Source of the DNA: Verrucomicrobiia bacterium
GTDB taxonomy: Bacteria > Verrucomicrobiota > Verrucomicrobiia > Limisphaerales > Pedosphaeraceae
Reading direction: 5' to 3'
Assembly (NCBI GenBank): GCA_036268055.1
Contig: DATAUW010000041.1
Location: 124,001-188,000 of the forward strand
Length of the DNA stretch: 64,000 nucleotides
Part shown: piece after piece, positions 20,683 through 30,431 of the stretch
Layout: every line of letters starts with the position of its first letter
Numbering within the stretch: position 1 is the stretch's first letter
The notes under the pieces: model-generated
Told to the model about the DNA's origin: nothing
Databases searched by the model: none
The model's input: only the letters and a program-made list of their open reading frames with translations
Program-made: the position numbers and the translations under genes

Positions 20683-21444
20683 GTGGATAAAGGCCCGCCG
20701 GGATATAAAAACAAAATACGCACTTATTGTGGAATCGCCCTCGCGGTTTTCATTTTTGCCGCGTTTTCTGTATTCCTCTTTCACGGGTCGCATTCATCGA
20801 AAATGGAATGGCTGAATCCCGCCTCCCTGGAAAAAAAGCCAAACCGGGTGTGGACAAAAATCAAGCGCAGCGTTTCGGTCGTCGCCGCACCCCTGGTACA
20901 ACGCTGGCGCAATTCACGCCCCCAAGTCCAAATTGCGGCCAGCATTTTCTGCATCTCAAATTCAACCCCTGAGACGATTGATCTTGGCCCGCCGGTTTCG
21001 ACGAATGACACGGGACTGCGCGCCTGGATTATCCCGTCCACAAATACTCTTACCGTCGAAAAACATATTGAAGGCCGTAATTTTTCAACCAGCAGTCAAA
21101 TGACGATGTCTTCCCTCAGCGGCGGGGAAGCAAAATTATTAACCATTGGAAATTTCAATCAAGGCCCCGGACTGGTATCCCTTGTTGCTTTCGATTTTTC
21201 ACCAACGGTCTTCGCGGATTCCGTCAGGTTCACCATGGAAACCACCATCACCGAATCCACCAACGTCTCAGGTCGCTCAACCGTGATTGATACAAACCTA
21301 ACTCTCGCCTTGCGCGCTACAATTCCTGATCACACGTCCCTGCTCATTGACGCCGGACCTCCCAAACCGCCCGCCACCGATCATTTTTGGTTCATCATTT
21401 CCATGCTTCCCCCAGACGCCAAAGGCCAGCCTCTAAAGCGCTAA
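20683..21444 (+). CDS. Hypothetical membrane-anchored protein
   Basis: 253 residues from GTG 20683. A single helix (residues ~16-34, CGIALAVFIFAAFSVFLFHG) anchors an otherwise extracytoplasmic beta-rich chain. The final segment (LRATIPDHTSLLIDAG...FWFIISM) resembles the last strands of secretin-like beta domains (dGxxllldGg...lLvfItP), a weak motif-level similarity only. It does not match a family I can name. It converges on the icd gene with a shared stem-loop between them. Confidence 0.55.
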   Translation: MDKGPPGYKNKIRTYCGIALAVFIFAAFSVFLFHGSHSSKMEWLNPASLEKKPNRVWTKIKRSVSVVAAPLVQRWRNSRPQVQIAASIFCISNSTPETIDLGPPVSTNDTGLRAWIIPSTNTLTVEKHIEGRNFSTSSQMTMSSLSGGEAKLLTIGNFNQGPGLVSLVAFDFSPTVFADSVRFTMETTITESTNVSGRSTVIDTNLTLALRATIPDHTSLLIDAGPPKPPATDHFWFIISMLPPDAKGQPLKR

Positions 21445-21459
21445 AAATCACGTTCGTTT

Positions 21460-21495
21460 GCGCAAAGAAAAAGCCGGGCAATAACGCCCGGCTTT
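21460..21495 (-). terminator. Terminator after icd
   Basis: AAAGCCGGGC (21470-21479) and GCCCGGCTTT (21486-21495) form a 10-bp stem with a 6-nt loop. On the minus strand it is followed by TTTCTTTGCG after the stem's own Ts, which fits termination of icd. On the plus strand only TTTATAT follows, so it could also weakly terminate the hypothetical gene. Confidence 0.82.
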
Positions 21496-21524
21496 ATATG
21501 AAACCGCTAATCAAACTCGCTCGC

Positions 21525-22886
21525 TTACATGTGCGAAATAATATTCTCGCCGAATTCCGAGCACTTGATTTCCTTGCCGCCGTCCATCATGCGCGCGAAA
21601 TCGTAAGTCACGCGCTTTGAACCGATGGCCCCATTGAGCCCCTTGATGATCAAGTCAGCCACTTCCGTCCAGCCGAGATAACGGAACATCATTTCGCCGC
21701 TCAACACGACGCTGCCCGGATTGACCCGGTCCAGATTCGCATACTTCGGCGCCGTGCCATGCGTCGCCTCAAAAATCGCATGCCCCGTAACATAATTGAT
21801 GTTGCCGCCCGGCGCGATGCCAATGCCCCCGACCTGCGCCGCGAGCGCATCCGAAAGATAATCCCCGTTCAAGTTCAACGTCGCGATGACATCAAAATCC
21901 TCAGGCCGCGTCAGCACCTGCTGTAACGCGATGTCCGCGATGGCGTCCTTGATCAGGATCGCGCCGCCCTTGAGCGCCGCCTTCTGCTCGTCATTCGCCG
22001 CCGCCTCGCCCTTTTCCTTCTTGGTCTTTTCCCACTTCGCCCAGGTGTAAACCTTGTCGCCGAAAACGCGTTCCGCCGCCGAGTAACCCCAATCACGAAA
22101 TGCCCCCTCGGTATATTTCATGATGTTACCCTTGTGAACAATCGTCACGCTCTTGCGCTTCTCGCGCAACGCATACTCAATCGCCGATTTGATCAGCCGA
22201 ATCGTCCCGACATTCGAGACCGGCTTGATGCCCAGCCCGACTTGAATCGGAATGTGCGACGCATCATGATCCGGCGCCGCGAGCTTCATGTAACCGGCAA
22301 TCGCTTCCTTCGTCCCGAAACGGATCTTCGCGAAATCCTTCGGAAAATTTTGCGCGAGGAAATCCAAAATCTTTTGCGCCTCGGGCGTGCCACCCGCGTA
22401 TTCGATGCCTGCATAAATATCCTCCGTGTTTTCACGGAAGATGATCATATCCACTTTTTCGGGATGCTTCACCGGCGAAGGCACACCGGCAAAATATTGC
22501 ACCGGCCGCAGGCAAACATACAAATCCAGCATCTGCCGCAACGCCACATTGAGCGAGCGGATGCCCCCGCCCACCGGCGTGGTCAACGGCCCCTTGATGC
22601 CGACGAGAAACTCCTTGAACGCCTCAACCGTTTCGTCCGGCAGCCAATTATCGAATTTATTCTTGGCCGTCTCACCAGCAAAAACCTCGAACCAAGCGAC
22701 TTTGCGTTTGCCGCCATAAGCCTTTTCCACCGCCGCGTCAAACACGCGCTCGCTCGCAGCCCAGATGTCCGGGCCCGTACCATCACCGCGAATAAAAGGC
22801 AGGATGGGATTGTTAGGTACGTTTAATTTTCCGTTGCTGATCGAAATTTTCCCGCCAGCGGGCGGAGTAATATCTTTGTATGCCAT
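21525..22886 (-). CDS. icd: NADP-dependent isocitrate dehydrogenase
   Basis: 453 residues. [12 protein letters not shown], the substrate motif [32 protein letters not shown] and the cofactor segment [17 protein letters not shown] match E. coli-type Icd; the Lys-Tyr in the last motif indicates NADP preference. The enzyme converts isocitrate to 2-oxoglutarate in the TCA cycle. It is longer than the E. coli protein (416) partly because of a charged insert ([14 protein letters not shown]) before the dinucleotide region. It is the last gene of the xseB-dxs-icd run, 29 bp after dxs, with a terminator downstream. Confidence 0.93.
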   Translation of the reverse strand: MAYKDITPPAGGKISISNGKLNVPNNPILPFIRGDGTGPDIWAASERVFDAAVEKAYGGKRKVAWFEVFAGETAKNKFDNWLPDETVEAFKEFLVGIKGPLTTPVGGGIRSLNVALRQMLDLYVCLRPVQYFAGVPSPVKHPEKVDMIIFRENTEDIYAGIEYAGGTPEAQKILDFLAQNFPKDFAKIRFGTKEAIAGYMKLAAPDHDASHIPIQVGLGIKPVSNVGTIRLIKSAIEYALREKRKSVTIVHKGNIMKYTEGAFRDWGYSAAERVFGDKVYTWAKWEKTKKEKGEAAANDEQKAALKGGAILIKDAIADIALQQVLTRPEDFDVIATLNLNGDYLSDALAAQVGGIGIAPGGNINYVTGHAIFEATHGTAPKYANLDRVNPGSVVLSGEMMFRYLGWTEVADLIIKGLNGAIGSKRVTYDFARMMDGGKEIKCSEFGENIISHM

Positions 22887-22915
22887 GTTGTTTAAATTTT
22901 CTGTTGCGCGCGTGA

Positions 22916-24904
22916 TTACGCCATCTCCGCCAGTTTCCGCGCCGCCACGGGAGCCTCGGCCAAAACCGTCTTCACTTGCGCCACGGTATTCGCGGCCGTC
23001 AAGCCGTGCTTCTCGCGCAGATACTCCACGGTCGTCGCATGCTCAATGAATTTATCCGGCCAGCCGATGCGAACCACCTGCGCCGTGATTTGTTTCTCAC
23101 TGAACAATTCGAGCACGCTGCTGCCGTAACCGCCCGGCAAAACGTGATCTTCCAGCGTCACGACCACATCCGCCGCGCGCCCGTAAAATTCCGTCGTGCC
23201 CGCGTCAATCGGCTTCGTGAAACGCGGATTGATGATCGCCACGTCACAGCCTTGCGCGCTCAATTCCTTCGCCGCCTGCTTCGCCACGCTCAACATATTG
23301 CCGAGGCCGAACAGCGCGACTTTGCGCCCGCCGTTTTGCGAAAAGTTCTGGATCACTTCCGCGCGTCCGATGTCGAGAATCTTCGGCTGGTCCTTGATCG
23401 GCACGCCTTCCGCCGCGCCGCGGGGATAACGGATGAACGTCGGCTGTTTCAGATGCGTCGCCGTGAACATCATGTCCTGCAATTCGTCTTCGTCCTTCGG
23501 CGCCATGCAAACAATGTTCGGCACGCAGCGCAGATAGGAAATATCGAACAGGCCGTGATGCGTCGGGCCGTCCTGCGGCGAAAGTCCCGCGCGATCCATG
23601 CAGAAAATCACCGGCAGATTTTGCAACGCGACATCGTGAATGATGCAATCATACGAGCGTTGCAGGAACGTCGAGTAAATCGCCACGACCGGATGAAATC
23701 CCATCGTCGCCATGCCCGCCGCGAACAATACCGCGTGCTCTTCGGCAATGCCCACATCATAATATCTTTGCGGCATCGCTTTTTCGAGCGCCTTAAGGCC
23801 GGTGCCGCTGGGCATCGCCGCCGTGATGCCCACGACATGATTGTCCTTCTGGCAAAGCTTCACCATCGTCGAGCCAAACACATCCTGCCAGGCCGGAGCC
23901 GTGCCGGGTTTCGGCGAAGGCGAAGCGCCGGTCTGAACGTCGTACGGCCCGGTGCCGTGAAATTTCTCCGGCTGCTCGATCGCCACGTCGTAGCCCTTGC
24001 CCTTCTTCGTGAGCACATGCAACACGACCGGCTGCTCGCAAGCCTTCGCGAATTCAAGCGAGTTGATCAGCAGCGGCAAATCATGGCCGTCAATCGGCCC
24101 GAGATAGCGCAAGCCCATTTCTTCAAAAATCAAACTGCTGCCGAAACCGCCGCGGCCGTCCGACTCCGGGCTGCTCGGATTATGTTCCAGCGTCACTTCA
24201 TTCATCGCGCCCTTGAACGCCTCCTCCGCCTTATGGCCGAGCTTCAGGGCGATGTCGCCCTTCGGCATCTTGCGCATGAACCGCTCGAAATCTTTTTGCA
24301 AACGATTGTAGCGCGGGTTCGTGATCAGCTTGTTCAGGTAACTCGCAATCGCCCCGACGTTCTTCGCGATGCTCCATTCGTTGTCGTTGAGGATGCCGAT
24401 GAACTTCTTCGTCGTGTGGCTGATGTTGTTGAGGGCTTCAAACGAGATGCCGTTCGTCAACGCCGCGTCGCCGAAAATCGCGACGACATTTTCGTCCGTC
24501 TTGAGTTGGTCGCGCGCTGCCGCCATGCCGAGCGCCGCCGACAACGCCGTGCCCGCGTGGCCCGCGCCGTAGCAATCATGGATGCTCTCGCTGCGCAGCG
24601 AAAAACCATTCAAGCCGTTAGTCGTGCGAATCGTGTGAAAGCGGTCTTTGCGGCCCGTCAAAAGTTTGTGCACATAACTCTGGTGGCTGACGTCCCAGAC
24701 AAATTTGTCCTTGGGCGTGTTGAAGACAGCGTGAAGCGCGATGGTCAATTCCACCACGCCCAGATTCGGCCCCAGGTGGCCGCCGTTCTTCGAGAGCTTG
24801 GTGATCAGTTCGTGCCGGATTTCTTCCGCGAGCGAAAGTAATTGCGGTTGCGTCAATTTTTTGACATGCGCCGGTTCGTCCACCATATCGAGGTATCTGC
24901 TCAT
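22916..24904 (-). CDS. dxs: 1-deoxy-D-xylulose-5-phosphate synthase
   Basis: 662 residues with the three transketolase-like domains. The thiamine diphosphate motif is [42 protein letters not shown] and [21 protein letters not shown] are typical Dxs segments. It condenses pyruvate and glyceraldehyde 3-phosphate in the first step of the MEP pathway; ispD of the same pathway is at 62530. It starts 5 bp after xseB, an arrangement seen in many bacteria. Confidence 0.95.
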   Translation of the reverse strand: MSRYLDMVDEPAHVKKLTQPQLLSLAEEIRHELITKLSKNGGHLGPNLGVVELTIALHAVFNTPKDKFVWDVSHQSYVHKLLTGRKDRFHTIRTTNGLNGFSLRSESIHDCYGAGHAGTALSAALGMAAARDQLKTDENVVAIFGDAALTNGISFEALNNISHTTKKFIGILNDNEWSIAKNVGAIASYLNKLITNPRYNRLQKDFERFMRKMPKGDIALKLGHKAEEAFKGAMNEVTLEHNPSSPESDGRGGFGSSLIFEEMGLRYLGPIDGHDLPLLINSLEFAKACEQPVVLHVLTKKGKGYDVAIEQPEKFHGTGPYDVQTGASPSPKPGTAPAWQDVFGSTMVKLCQKDNHVVGITAAMPSGTGLKALEKAMPQRYYDVGIAEEHAVLFAAGMATMGFHPVVAIYSTFLQRSYDCIIHDVALQNLPVIFCMDRAGLSPQDGPTHHGLFDISYLRCVPNIVCMAPKDEDELQDMMFTATHLKQPTFIRYPRGAAEGVPIKDQPKILDIGRAEVIQNFSQNGGRKVALFGLGNMLSVAKQAAKELSAQGCDVAIINPRFTKPIDAGTTEFYGRAADVVVTLEDHVLPGGYGSSVLELFSEKQITAQVVRIGWPDKFIEHATTVEYLREKHGLTAANTVAQVKTVLAEAPVAARKLAEMA

Positions 24905-24909
24905 AGTTG

Positions 24910-25185
24910 TTATTGTTCGTCTTCAACGAGATCGGGTGAGAGCGGCTTCAACACCGTCTGCCCCGCGTTGTTCTTTTCCAGCTTCTGTATCTTCAACTCT
25001 GCATCCGCCAGTTTGGCCTGGCATAGTTTTGCCAGCGTCGTCCCTTCTTCGAAACGCGCCAGCAATGTCTCCAGCGGCAATTCCTCGGACTCCATCGTTT
25101 CTACGATGGTTTCCAATCGCTGCAAGGCCTCTTCAAACGGCACGTTCTCCGTTTTGGCCTCTGCGCCTCTGACTGCCTTCGACAT
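24910..25185 (-). CDS. xseB: Exodeoxyribonuclease VII small subunit
   Basis: 91 residues from ATG 25185. The coiled-coil segment FEEALQRLETIVETMESEELPLE and TLAKLCQAKLADAELKIQKL match XseB, which binds XseA in the nuclease that degrades single-stranded DNA. The frame is open upstream to 25359, but that extension lacks family similarity and covers the leader, so I chose the ATG preceded by TAAGG with 9-nt spacing. xseA is not in the window. First gene of xseB-dxs-icd. Confidence 0.9.
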   Translation of the reverse strand: MSKAVRGAEAKTENVPFEEALQRLETIVETMESEELPLETLLARFEEGTTLAKLCQAKLADAELKIQKLEKNNAGQTVLKPLSPDLVEDEQ

Positions 25186-25636
25186 ATTTACGTACCTTAA
25201 AGGAGAACCCGCCGGTCGTAAAGTACTGACTCGCCTTCCATAACCCGGCGACCATCCAACCCTGGACCACAGGCAAGGCGGAGGCACCGCTCCACTGAGG
25301 CAAGCCAGTCTGCTGCCGGCCCATAAATTTTTCCTGCCCTTACGCGCACTTATCCGCACTTACGCGCATCTACGGGCTTTTTGAGCTTGCTGAGCTTGTT
25401 ACTATCCCCATTTGTCCTATTGCAGTTGTCCCAAAGAACTGCCCCCACCATGACACATTCTCCAAACACAATCCACCCTTCCATAGGATACAAATTTAAA
25501 GACATTTGTAATACGTATGCGTAATTTATTTTCTAAACTTTTTGCATTCTCGCAACCCACTTCCCATTTACATTTTGTCACGCCGCTGTCATTGTCTTTC
25601 GCGAACAATCAAAAAATTTCGACGACCAAATAACTC
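25186..25636. promoter_or_regulatory. Divergent intergenic region between xseB and prpB
   Basis: 451 bp without a convincing gene. Next to xseB (25200-25320) is a GC-rich stretch with several complementary segments (for example GGCGGAGGCACCGC), possibly a structured leader or repeat. At 25339-25377 there are about four 10-bp tandem units (see separate entry). From 25490 to 25600 it is AT-rich, with an 8-bp palindrome ATACGTAT at 25511-25518, a plausible place for the prpB promoter and operator. No PrpR-type regulator gene is present nearby. Confidence 0.4.
25339..25377. repeat. 10-bp tandem repeat upstream of xseB/prpB
   Basis: Four adjacent decamers: CTTACGCGCA, CTTATCCGCA, CTTACGCGCA and the partial TCTACGGGC. 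The period equals about one DNA helical turn, so all units face the same side of the helix. Confidence 0.7.
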
Positions 25637-26551
25637 GTGGACAAACATTTCTTCCGCGCCAACACCACCCCGGCCATCGCCTCGCCCGGCGCTCGTCTTC
25701 GCGCCGCGCTGGCCGCCGAGCAACCCCTTCAACTCGCCGGGGTCATCAATGCCTACGCCGCCATCCTTGCCGAAAAATCTGGCTTTCGCGCGCTTTACCT
25801 GTCCGGCTCCGGCGTCGCCGTTTCTTCGTACGGCCTGCCCGACCTCGGCGTGACCACGCTTTCCGATGTACTCATTGATGTCAAACGCATCACCGCCACC
25901 ACCACCCTCCCCCTCCTCGTGGATGCCGACACCGGCTGGGATGACCCGCGCGGAACCGTCCGCAAAATGATCAAGGCCGGCGCCGCTGGAATTCATCTCG
26001 AAGACCAGGTGCCCGCCAAACGCTGCGGCCATCGCCCCAACAAGCAAATCGTCACGGCGAAAGAAATGGTCGGCCGCATCAAAGCCGCCGTGAAAGGGAA
26101 AACCGACCGCAATTTCGTCATCATGGCCCGCACCGATGCCGTCGCCGGTGAAGGTCTCGCCGCGGGCATCAAACGCGCCTGCCAATATCGCGACGCTGGC
26201 GCCGATATGATTTTTGCCGAAGCCTTGGGCGGTCTCGATCAATATCGCCAATTCGTCAAAGCCGTTCGCGTGCCCGTCCTCGCGAACATCACCGAATTCG
26301 GCAAGACCCCGCTTTACACCGTCGAAGAACTTCGCTCCGCGGGCATCGCGCTCGCCCTTTATCCATTGTCAGCCTTTCGCGCCATGAGTGCGGCTGCGTT
26401 GAACGTCTATAAAACCATCCGCGCCGAAGGCACGCAAAAGGCGGTCCTGCCTGCGATGCAAACGCGCGCCGACCTCTACGAATTTTTGAATTACCACGCC
26501 TACGAACAACGCATGGACGAACTGTTCAAAAAGAAAAAAAGAAAGAGCTAA
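25637..26551 (+). CDS. prpB: 2-methylisocitrate lyase
   Basis: 304 residues from GTG 25637. [24 protein letters not shown] and the KRCGH catalytic motif identify a PEP mutase/isocitrate lyase-superfamily enzyme of the PrpB type. It splits 2-methylisocitrate into pyruvate and succinate, the last step of the methylcitrate cycle. prpC starts one base after its stop and prpD follows, which supports the assignment. A Lys/Arg-rich C terminus (KKKKRKS) is unusual but harmless. Confidence 0.93.
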   Translation: MDKHFFRANTTPAIASPGARLRAALAAEQPLQLAGVINAYAAILAEKSGFRALYLSGSGVAVSSYGLPDLGVTTLSDVLIDVKRITATTTLPLLVDADTGWDDPRGTVRKMIKAGAAGIHLEDQVPAKRCGHRPNKQIVTAKEMVGRIKAAVKGKTDRNFVIMARTDAVAGEGLAAGIKRACQYRDAGADMIFAEALGGLDQYRQFVKAVRVPVLANITEFGKTPLYTVEELRSAGIALALYPLSAFRAMSAAALNVYKTIRAEGTQKAVLPAMQTRADLYEFLNYHAYEQRMDELFKKKKRKS

Positions 26552-26552
26552 T

Positions 26553-27674
26553 ATGAGCGCAGAGAAAAAAACCGGCGGCCTCGCCGGCATCACCGCGGGC
26601 GAAACCGCCATTTGCACCGTCGGCAAGGAAGGTCTTGGCCTCACCTACCGCGGCTATTCCATTAACGACCTTGCCGAACAATCCACCTTTGAAGAAGTCG
26701 CATATCTTTTGATTCACGGACAACTTCCCACGCGCGAGGAACTCGCCGCCTACCAAAAAAAACTCGCAAGCCTTCGCGGTCTGCCCGCGCCGCTCAAAAC
26801 CGTCCTCGAGCAACTCCCCGCGCATACGCACCCGATGGATGTCCTGCGCACCGGCTGTTCCACGCTTGGCTGCCTCGAACCCGAAGGTCCCGGCCGCGAC
26901 CAATATTATATAGCCGACCGCCTGCTCGCCGCGTTCCCTTCGATGCTCCTTTACTGGCATCACTTCGCCAAAAACGGCCAGCGCATCGAAACGCAGACCA
27001 GCGACCCAAACATCGCCTCGCATTTCCTCCATCTGCTGCAAGGCAAACCCGCGAGCGATCTCCACAATCGCGCGATGGATTGTTCACTCATCCTCTACGC
27101 CGAACACGAATTCAACGCCTCGACCTTCGCTACGCGCGTCACGACTTCCACCCTGGCCGACTTTTATTCCGCCATCACGTCCGGCATCGGCACTCTACGC
27201 GGCGCGCTTCACGGCGGGGCGAACGAGGAAGCCATGGCCCTCGTCGAGCGATTCAAAACTCCCGACCAGGCAGAAACCGGCCTCATGGCGAGTCTCGAGA
27301 AAAAAGAACTCATCATGGGCTTCGGCCACCGCGTCTATCGCACCTCCGACCCACGCTCCGCGTCTATCAAGGCGTGGTCACAAAAACTTGCCACCACGCC
27401 CGCCGATCGCGAACTCCTCGCCATCTTCGAGCGCATCGAGTCCGTCATGTGGCGCGAGAAAAAACTTTTCCCCAACCTCGATTTCTACAGCGCTGCCGCC
27501 TATCATTTCTGCGGCATCCCGACCAACCTGTTTACCCCGATCTTCGTCATCGCCCGCACCTCCGGCTGGTCCGCGCACATCATGGAACAACGCGCCCGCA
27601 ACCGCCTCATCCGCCCCACCGCCGAATACACCGGCCCCGCCCCGCGCGCGTTCGTGCCGATTGACAAACGATAA
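26553..27674 (+). CDS. prpC: 2-methylcitrate synthase (citrate synthase family)
   Basis: 373 residues, the length of the short type of citrate synthase. GLTYRGYSINDLAEQ, LHGGANEEAM and GFGHRVYRTSDPR are family motifs containing catalytic His and substrate-binding Arg. Sequence alone does not separate citrate from methylcitrate synthase well; its position directly between prpB and prpD argues for condensation of propionyl-CoA with oxaloacetate. Separated from prpB by one base. Confidence 0.92.
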   Translation: MSAEKKTGGLAGITAGETAICTVGKEGLGLTYRGYSINDLAEQSTFEEVAYLLIHGQLPTREELAAYQKKLASLRGLPAPLKTVLEQLPAHTHPMDVLRTGCSTLGCLEPEGPGRDQYYIADRLLAAFPSMLLYWHHFAKNGQRIETQTSDPNIASHFLHLLQGKPASDLHNRAMDCSLILYAEHEFNASTFATRVTTSTLADFYSAITSGIGTLRGALHGGANEEAMALVERFKTPDQAETGLMASLEKKELIMGFGHRVYRTSDPRSASIKAWSQKLATTPADRELLAIFERIESVMWREKKLFPNLDFYSAAAYHFCGIPTNLFTPIFVIARTSGWSAHIMEQRARNRLIRPTAEYTGPAPRAFVPIDKR

Positions 27675-27862
27675 CCACGCGCGACCGTAATTCAAAATGG
27701 GGAGGGCGAGCGTCAACGCGAGCCGTAATATTATTTTGGCAAAATTCATTTCATATCGGAAAAATAAGACGCCGTTGACTTCTTCACTTCCGGTACAATC
27801 CTCTTTTATCGTTGCCCTTCCGTAAAACCATCGCCAAAGTTTTCCTAATATTTTTTTGATTA

Positions 27863-29305
27863 ATGAGTGCCTATATAAGTAACAACCGTCCCGCCCCCGA
27901 CGAACTCCTCGTTCAAATCGCCGACTACGCCGCGAATTACAAAATCAAAAGCACCGAAGCCTACGACACCGCCCGCTATTGTCTCATGGACACCCTCGGC
28001 TGCGGTCTCCTCGCGCTGCACTATCCCGCCTGCACGCGCTTGCTCGGGCCGGTCGTGTTGGGAACCGTCGTGCCGAATGGCGCGCGCGTTCCGGGCACGC
28101 GCTTTGAACTCGATCCCATCGCCGCCGCGTGGAACATCGGTTGCATCATCCGCTGGCTCGATTTCAACGACACCTGGCTCGCCGCCGAATGGGGCCATCC
28201 CTCGGACAATCTCGGCGCCATTCTCGCCATCACCGATTTCCTGAGCCGCCGCCACGCCGCTGAAGGCAAAAAGCCCTTCACCATCCGTGACATCCTTACC
28301 GCGATGATCAAGGCCCACGAAATTCAAGGCGTGCTCGCGCTGGAAAACAGTTTCAACCGCGTCGGACTCGATCATGTGCTCCTCGTTCGCATCGCTTCAA
28401 CCGCCGTCGCCACGCAACTGCTCGGCGGCACACGCGAACAAATCATCAACGCCGTTTCCAATGCCTGGGTGGACGGCGGCGCCTTGCGCACCTACCGTCA
28501 CGCGCCCAACACCGGCTCGCGCAAATCCTGGGCCGCCGGCGACGCCACCAGCCGCGCCGTGCAACACGCTTTCATGGCGCTCAAAGGCGAAATGGGTTAT
28601 CCCTCCGCGCTCTCCGCGAAGACCTGGGGCTTCAGCGACGTCCTTTTCAAAGGCAAACCCATCAAGCTCGCGCGCCCCTTCGCCTCCTATGTCATGGAGC
28701 ATGTGCTCTTCAAGATTTCGTTCCCCGCCGAGTTCCACGCGCAAACCGCCGTCGAGGCCGCGATCAAATTGCATCCGCAAATCAAAGACCGCCTCGACGA
28801 AATCGAATCCATCGCCCTCACCACCCACGAGTCCGCGCTCCGCATCATTGACAAGACCGGCCCGCTCCATAATCCCGCCGACCGCGATCACTGCCTGCAA
28901 TACATGGTCGCCATCGGTTTGCTTTTCGGAAAACTCGACGCGGATCACTACGAAGATGCCACCGCCAAAGACCCGCGCGTGGACGCCTTGCGCTCAAAAA
29001 TGAAAACGCAGGAAGACGTCCGTTACAGCCGCGAATATTTGGAAGCCGACAAACGCTCCATCGCCAACGCCGTGCAAATCTTTTTCAAGGACGGCTCCCA
29101 CACCGACAAAATCGAAGTCGAATATCCCGTGGGCCACCGCCGCCGCCGCGCCGAAGGCATTCCGCTGCTGATGAAAAAATACAAATCCAGCCTCGCCTCG
29201 CGCCTGCCCGCCCATCGCGTCGAAAACATTCTCAACCTCTGCAACGACCCCGCGAAATTCGAATCCCTGCCCGTCCACGAATTCATGGAACACTTCGTGA
29301 TCTAA
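27863..29305 (+). CDS. prpD: 2-methylcitrate dehydratase, MmgE/PrpD family
   Basis: 480 residues. [30 protein letters not shown] and GWTHGGALR-like [15 protein letters not shown] are PrpD segments. It dehydrates 2-methylcitrate without an iron-sulfur cluster. It completes the prpBCD set, but sits 188 bp beyond prpC in AT-richer DNA, so it may also have its own promoter. No acnD/prpF pair is present; hydration of 2-methylaconitate would fall to an aconitase elsewhere. Confidence 0.93.
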   Translation: MSAYISNNRPAPDELLVQIADYAANYKIKSTEAYDTARYCLMDTLGCGLLALHYPACTRLLGPVVLGTVVPNGARVPGTRFELDPIAAAWNIGCIIRWLDFNDTWLAAEWGHPSDNLGAILAITDFLSRRHAAEGKKPFTIRDILTAMIKAHEIQGVLALENSFNRVGLDHVLLVRIASTAVATQLLGGTREQIINAVSNAWVDGGALRTYRHAPNTGSRKSWAAGDATSRAVQHAFMALKGEMGYPSALSAKTWGFSDVLFKGKPIKLARPFASYVMEHVLFKISFPAEFHAQTAVEAAIKLHPQIKDRLDEIESIALTTHESALRIIDKTGPLHNPADRDHCLQYMVAIGLLFGKLDADHYEDATAKDPRVDALRSKMKTQEDVRYSREYLEADKRSIANAVQIFFKDGSHTDKIEVEYPVGHRRRRAEGIPLLMKKYKSSLASRLPAHRVENILNLCNDPAKFESLPVHEFMEHFVI

Positions 29306-29611
29306 AATCTCGCGGACAATCCGCCCGAAAACACAGATTGGCTTCAAACCACTTATCGAAAAATGCAAAGCGGTAAATAAGTGCAAAGCGCTTCGGCGAT
29401 TTTGAAGATTTGTTCGATACAGATTGTTGTCATAAGTATCCAACGCTATCTCCTTATTTACTATTTAACTCAGTGCAAAAATCACCCATCACTTCTCATT
29501 AACCCCCAACTTCAGTTGGGGGAAACCGCTTCAGCGGTTTCCTCCGAGCGCCTTCCAAACGACCTCCACTTGACATCTCTCCCGCACTGGCGAACGCTGC
29601 TAAATACATTT
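29306..29611. other. Intergenic stretch with two hairpins
   Basis: 306 bp between prpD and the YdfG-like SDR gene. The first 180 bp are AT-rich with no recognisable gene. The rest contains the double-hairpin repeat at 29491-29552. The SDR frame is open through this stretch but the extension shows no SDR similarity. Confidence 0.6.
29491..29552. repeat. Dispersed double-hairpin repeat, copy 1
   Basis: ACTTCTCATTAACCCCC leads into CCCCCAAC-TTCA-GTTGGGGG and then GAAACCGCT-TC-AGCGGTTTC, two near-perfect hairpins in series. A related copy, with the same ACTTCTCATTAACCCC lead and a CTTCAGCG loop, is at 34303-34350. Confidence 0.75.
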
Positions 29612-30412
29612 ATGAAAACAAATCTCGCAGGCAAATGGATCCTCATCACCGGCGCATCGAGTGGTTTCGGTGCCGCCGCCGCGCGCGCGTTCGGCGCTGA
29701 AGGCGCAAAACTTCTCTTGGGCGCGCGGCGCGTTGGCCGTTTGAAAACTGTCGCCGCCGAAGCCCTCAAAGCGGGCGCTGCCGAAGCCCATTTTCACGCG
29801 CTCGACGTCGCCAAAACTTCCAGCGTCGAAAAATTCACCGCCTGGTCGAAAAAACAAATTGTCCGCAACGCCAAATCCGCTCCCGCCATTGACGTCCTCA
29901 TCAATAACGCCGGTGGCGCGCACGGCCTCGACCCTGTCGCCATCGCCAAGGACGCCGATTGGGAAGCGATGTTCGAGAGCAATGTCCTCGGCATCCTGCG
30001 CATGACCCGCGCCGTGCTGCCGTTGATGGTTCACAACCCGGGCAGTTCTATCCTCAACGTCGGCTCCTACGCCGCGCGCGTCGCTTACGAAGGCGGAGCC
30101 GCTTATTGCGCCGCGAAAGCCGGTGAACTTCAAATTTCCCGCGCATTGCGCCTTGAATTATCCGGCACCGGCGTGCGCGTGAGTTCGATTGATCCCGGTC
30201 TCGCCAAAACCGAATTCGCAAACGTGCGTTTCAAAGGTGATGAAGAACGCGCGCGCAAACTTTACGAAGGCACTCATCCCCTCGTCGCCGAAGACATTGC
30301 CGAAATCATGGTCTGGGTCGCCAGCCGCCCCGCCCACGTGAACATTGACGAAATGCTCATCAAACCCACCGACCAGGCCGCGATGCACAAAGTCTATCGC
30401 CGAAAAACCTAA
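29612..30412 (+). CDS. YdfG-like NADP-dependent SDR (3-hydroxy acid dehydrogenase type)
   Basis: 266 residues from ATG 29612. Cofactor motif ITGASSGFG, Arg residues after strand 2 (GARRVGR) favouring NADP(H), NNAGG, and the catalytic GSYA...YCAAK. The C-terminal part (DPGLAKTEFANVRFKGDEE and PAHVNIDEML) closely resembles E. coli YdfG, which oxidises L-allo-threonine, serine and 3-hydroxy acids and reduces malonic semialdehyde. The physiological substrate here is inferred. It converges on the sialate esterase gene, 19 bp between stops. Confidence 0.85.
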   Translation: MKTNLAGKWILITGASSGFGAAAARAFGAEGAKLLLGARRVGRLKTVAAEALKAGAAEAHFHALDVAKTSSVEKFTAWSKKQIVRNAKSAPAIDVLINNAGGAHGLDPVAIAKDADWEAMFESNVLGILRMTRAVLPLMVHNPGSSILNVGSYAARVAYEGGAAYCAAKAGELQISRALRLELSGTGVRVSSIDPGLAKTEFANVRFKGDEERARKLYEGTHPLVAEDIAEIMVWVASRPAHVNIDEMLIKPTDQAAMHKVYRRKT

Positions 30413-30431
30413 CCTTGGCGGCGCCGTCCCT

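Noticed and set aside
22976-24841. 621-codon plus-strand open frame opposite dxs
   Set aside because: It is antisense to an unmistakable dxs gene, is Arg/His-rich with no domain, and reflects the GC-biased third codon positions of the true gene.
25200-25320. Possible riboswitch (for example thiamine diphosphate) upstream of xseB-dxs
   Set aside because: GC-rich with some pairing, but the conserved TPP core segments such as CTGAGA are absent.
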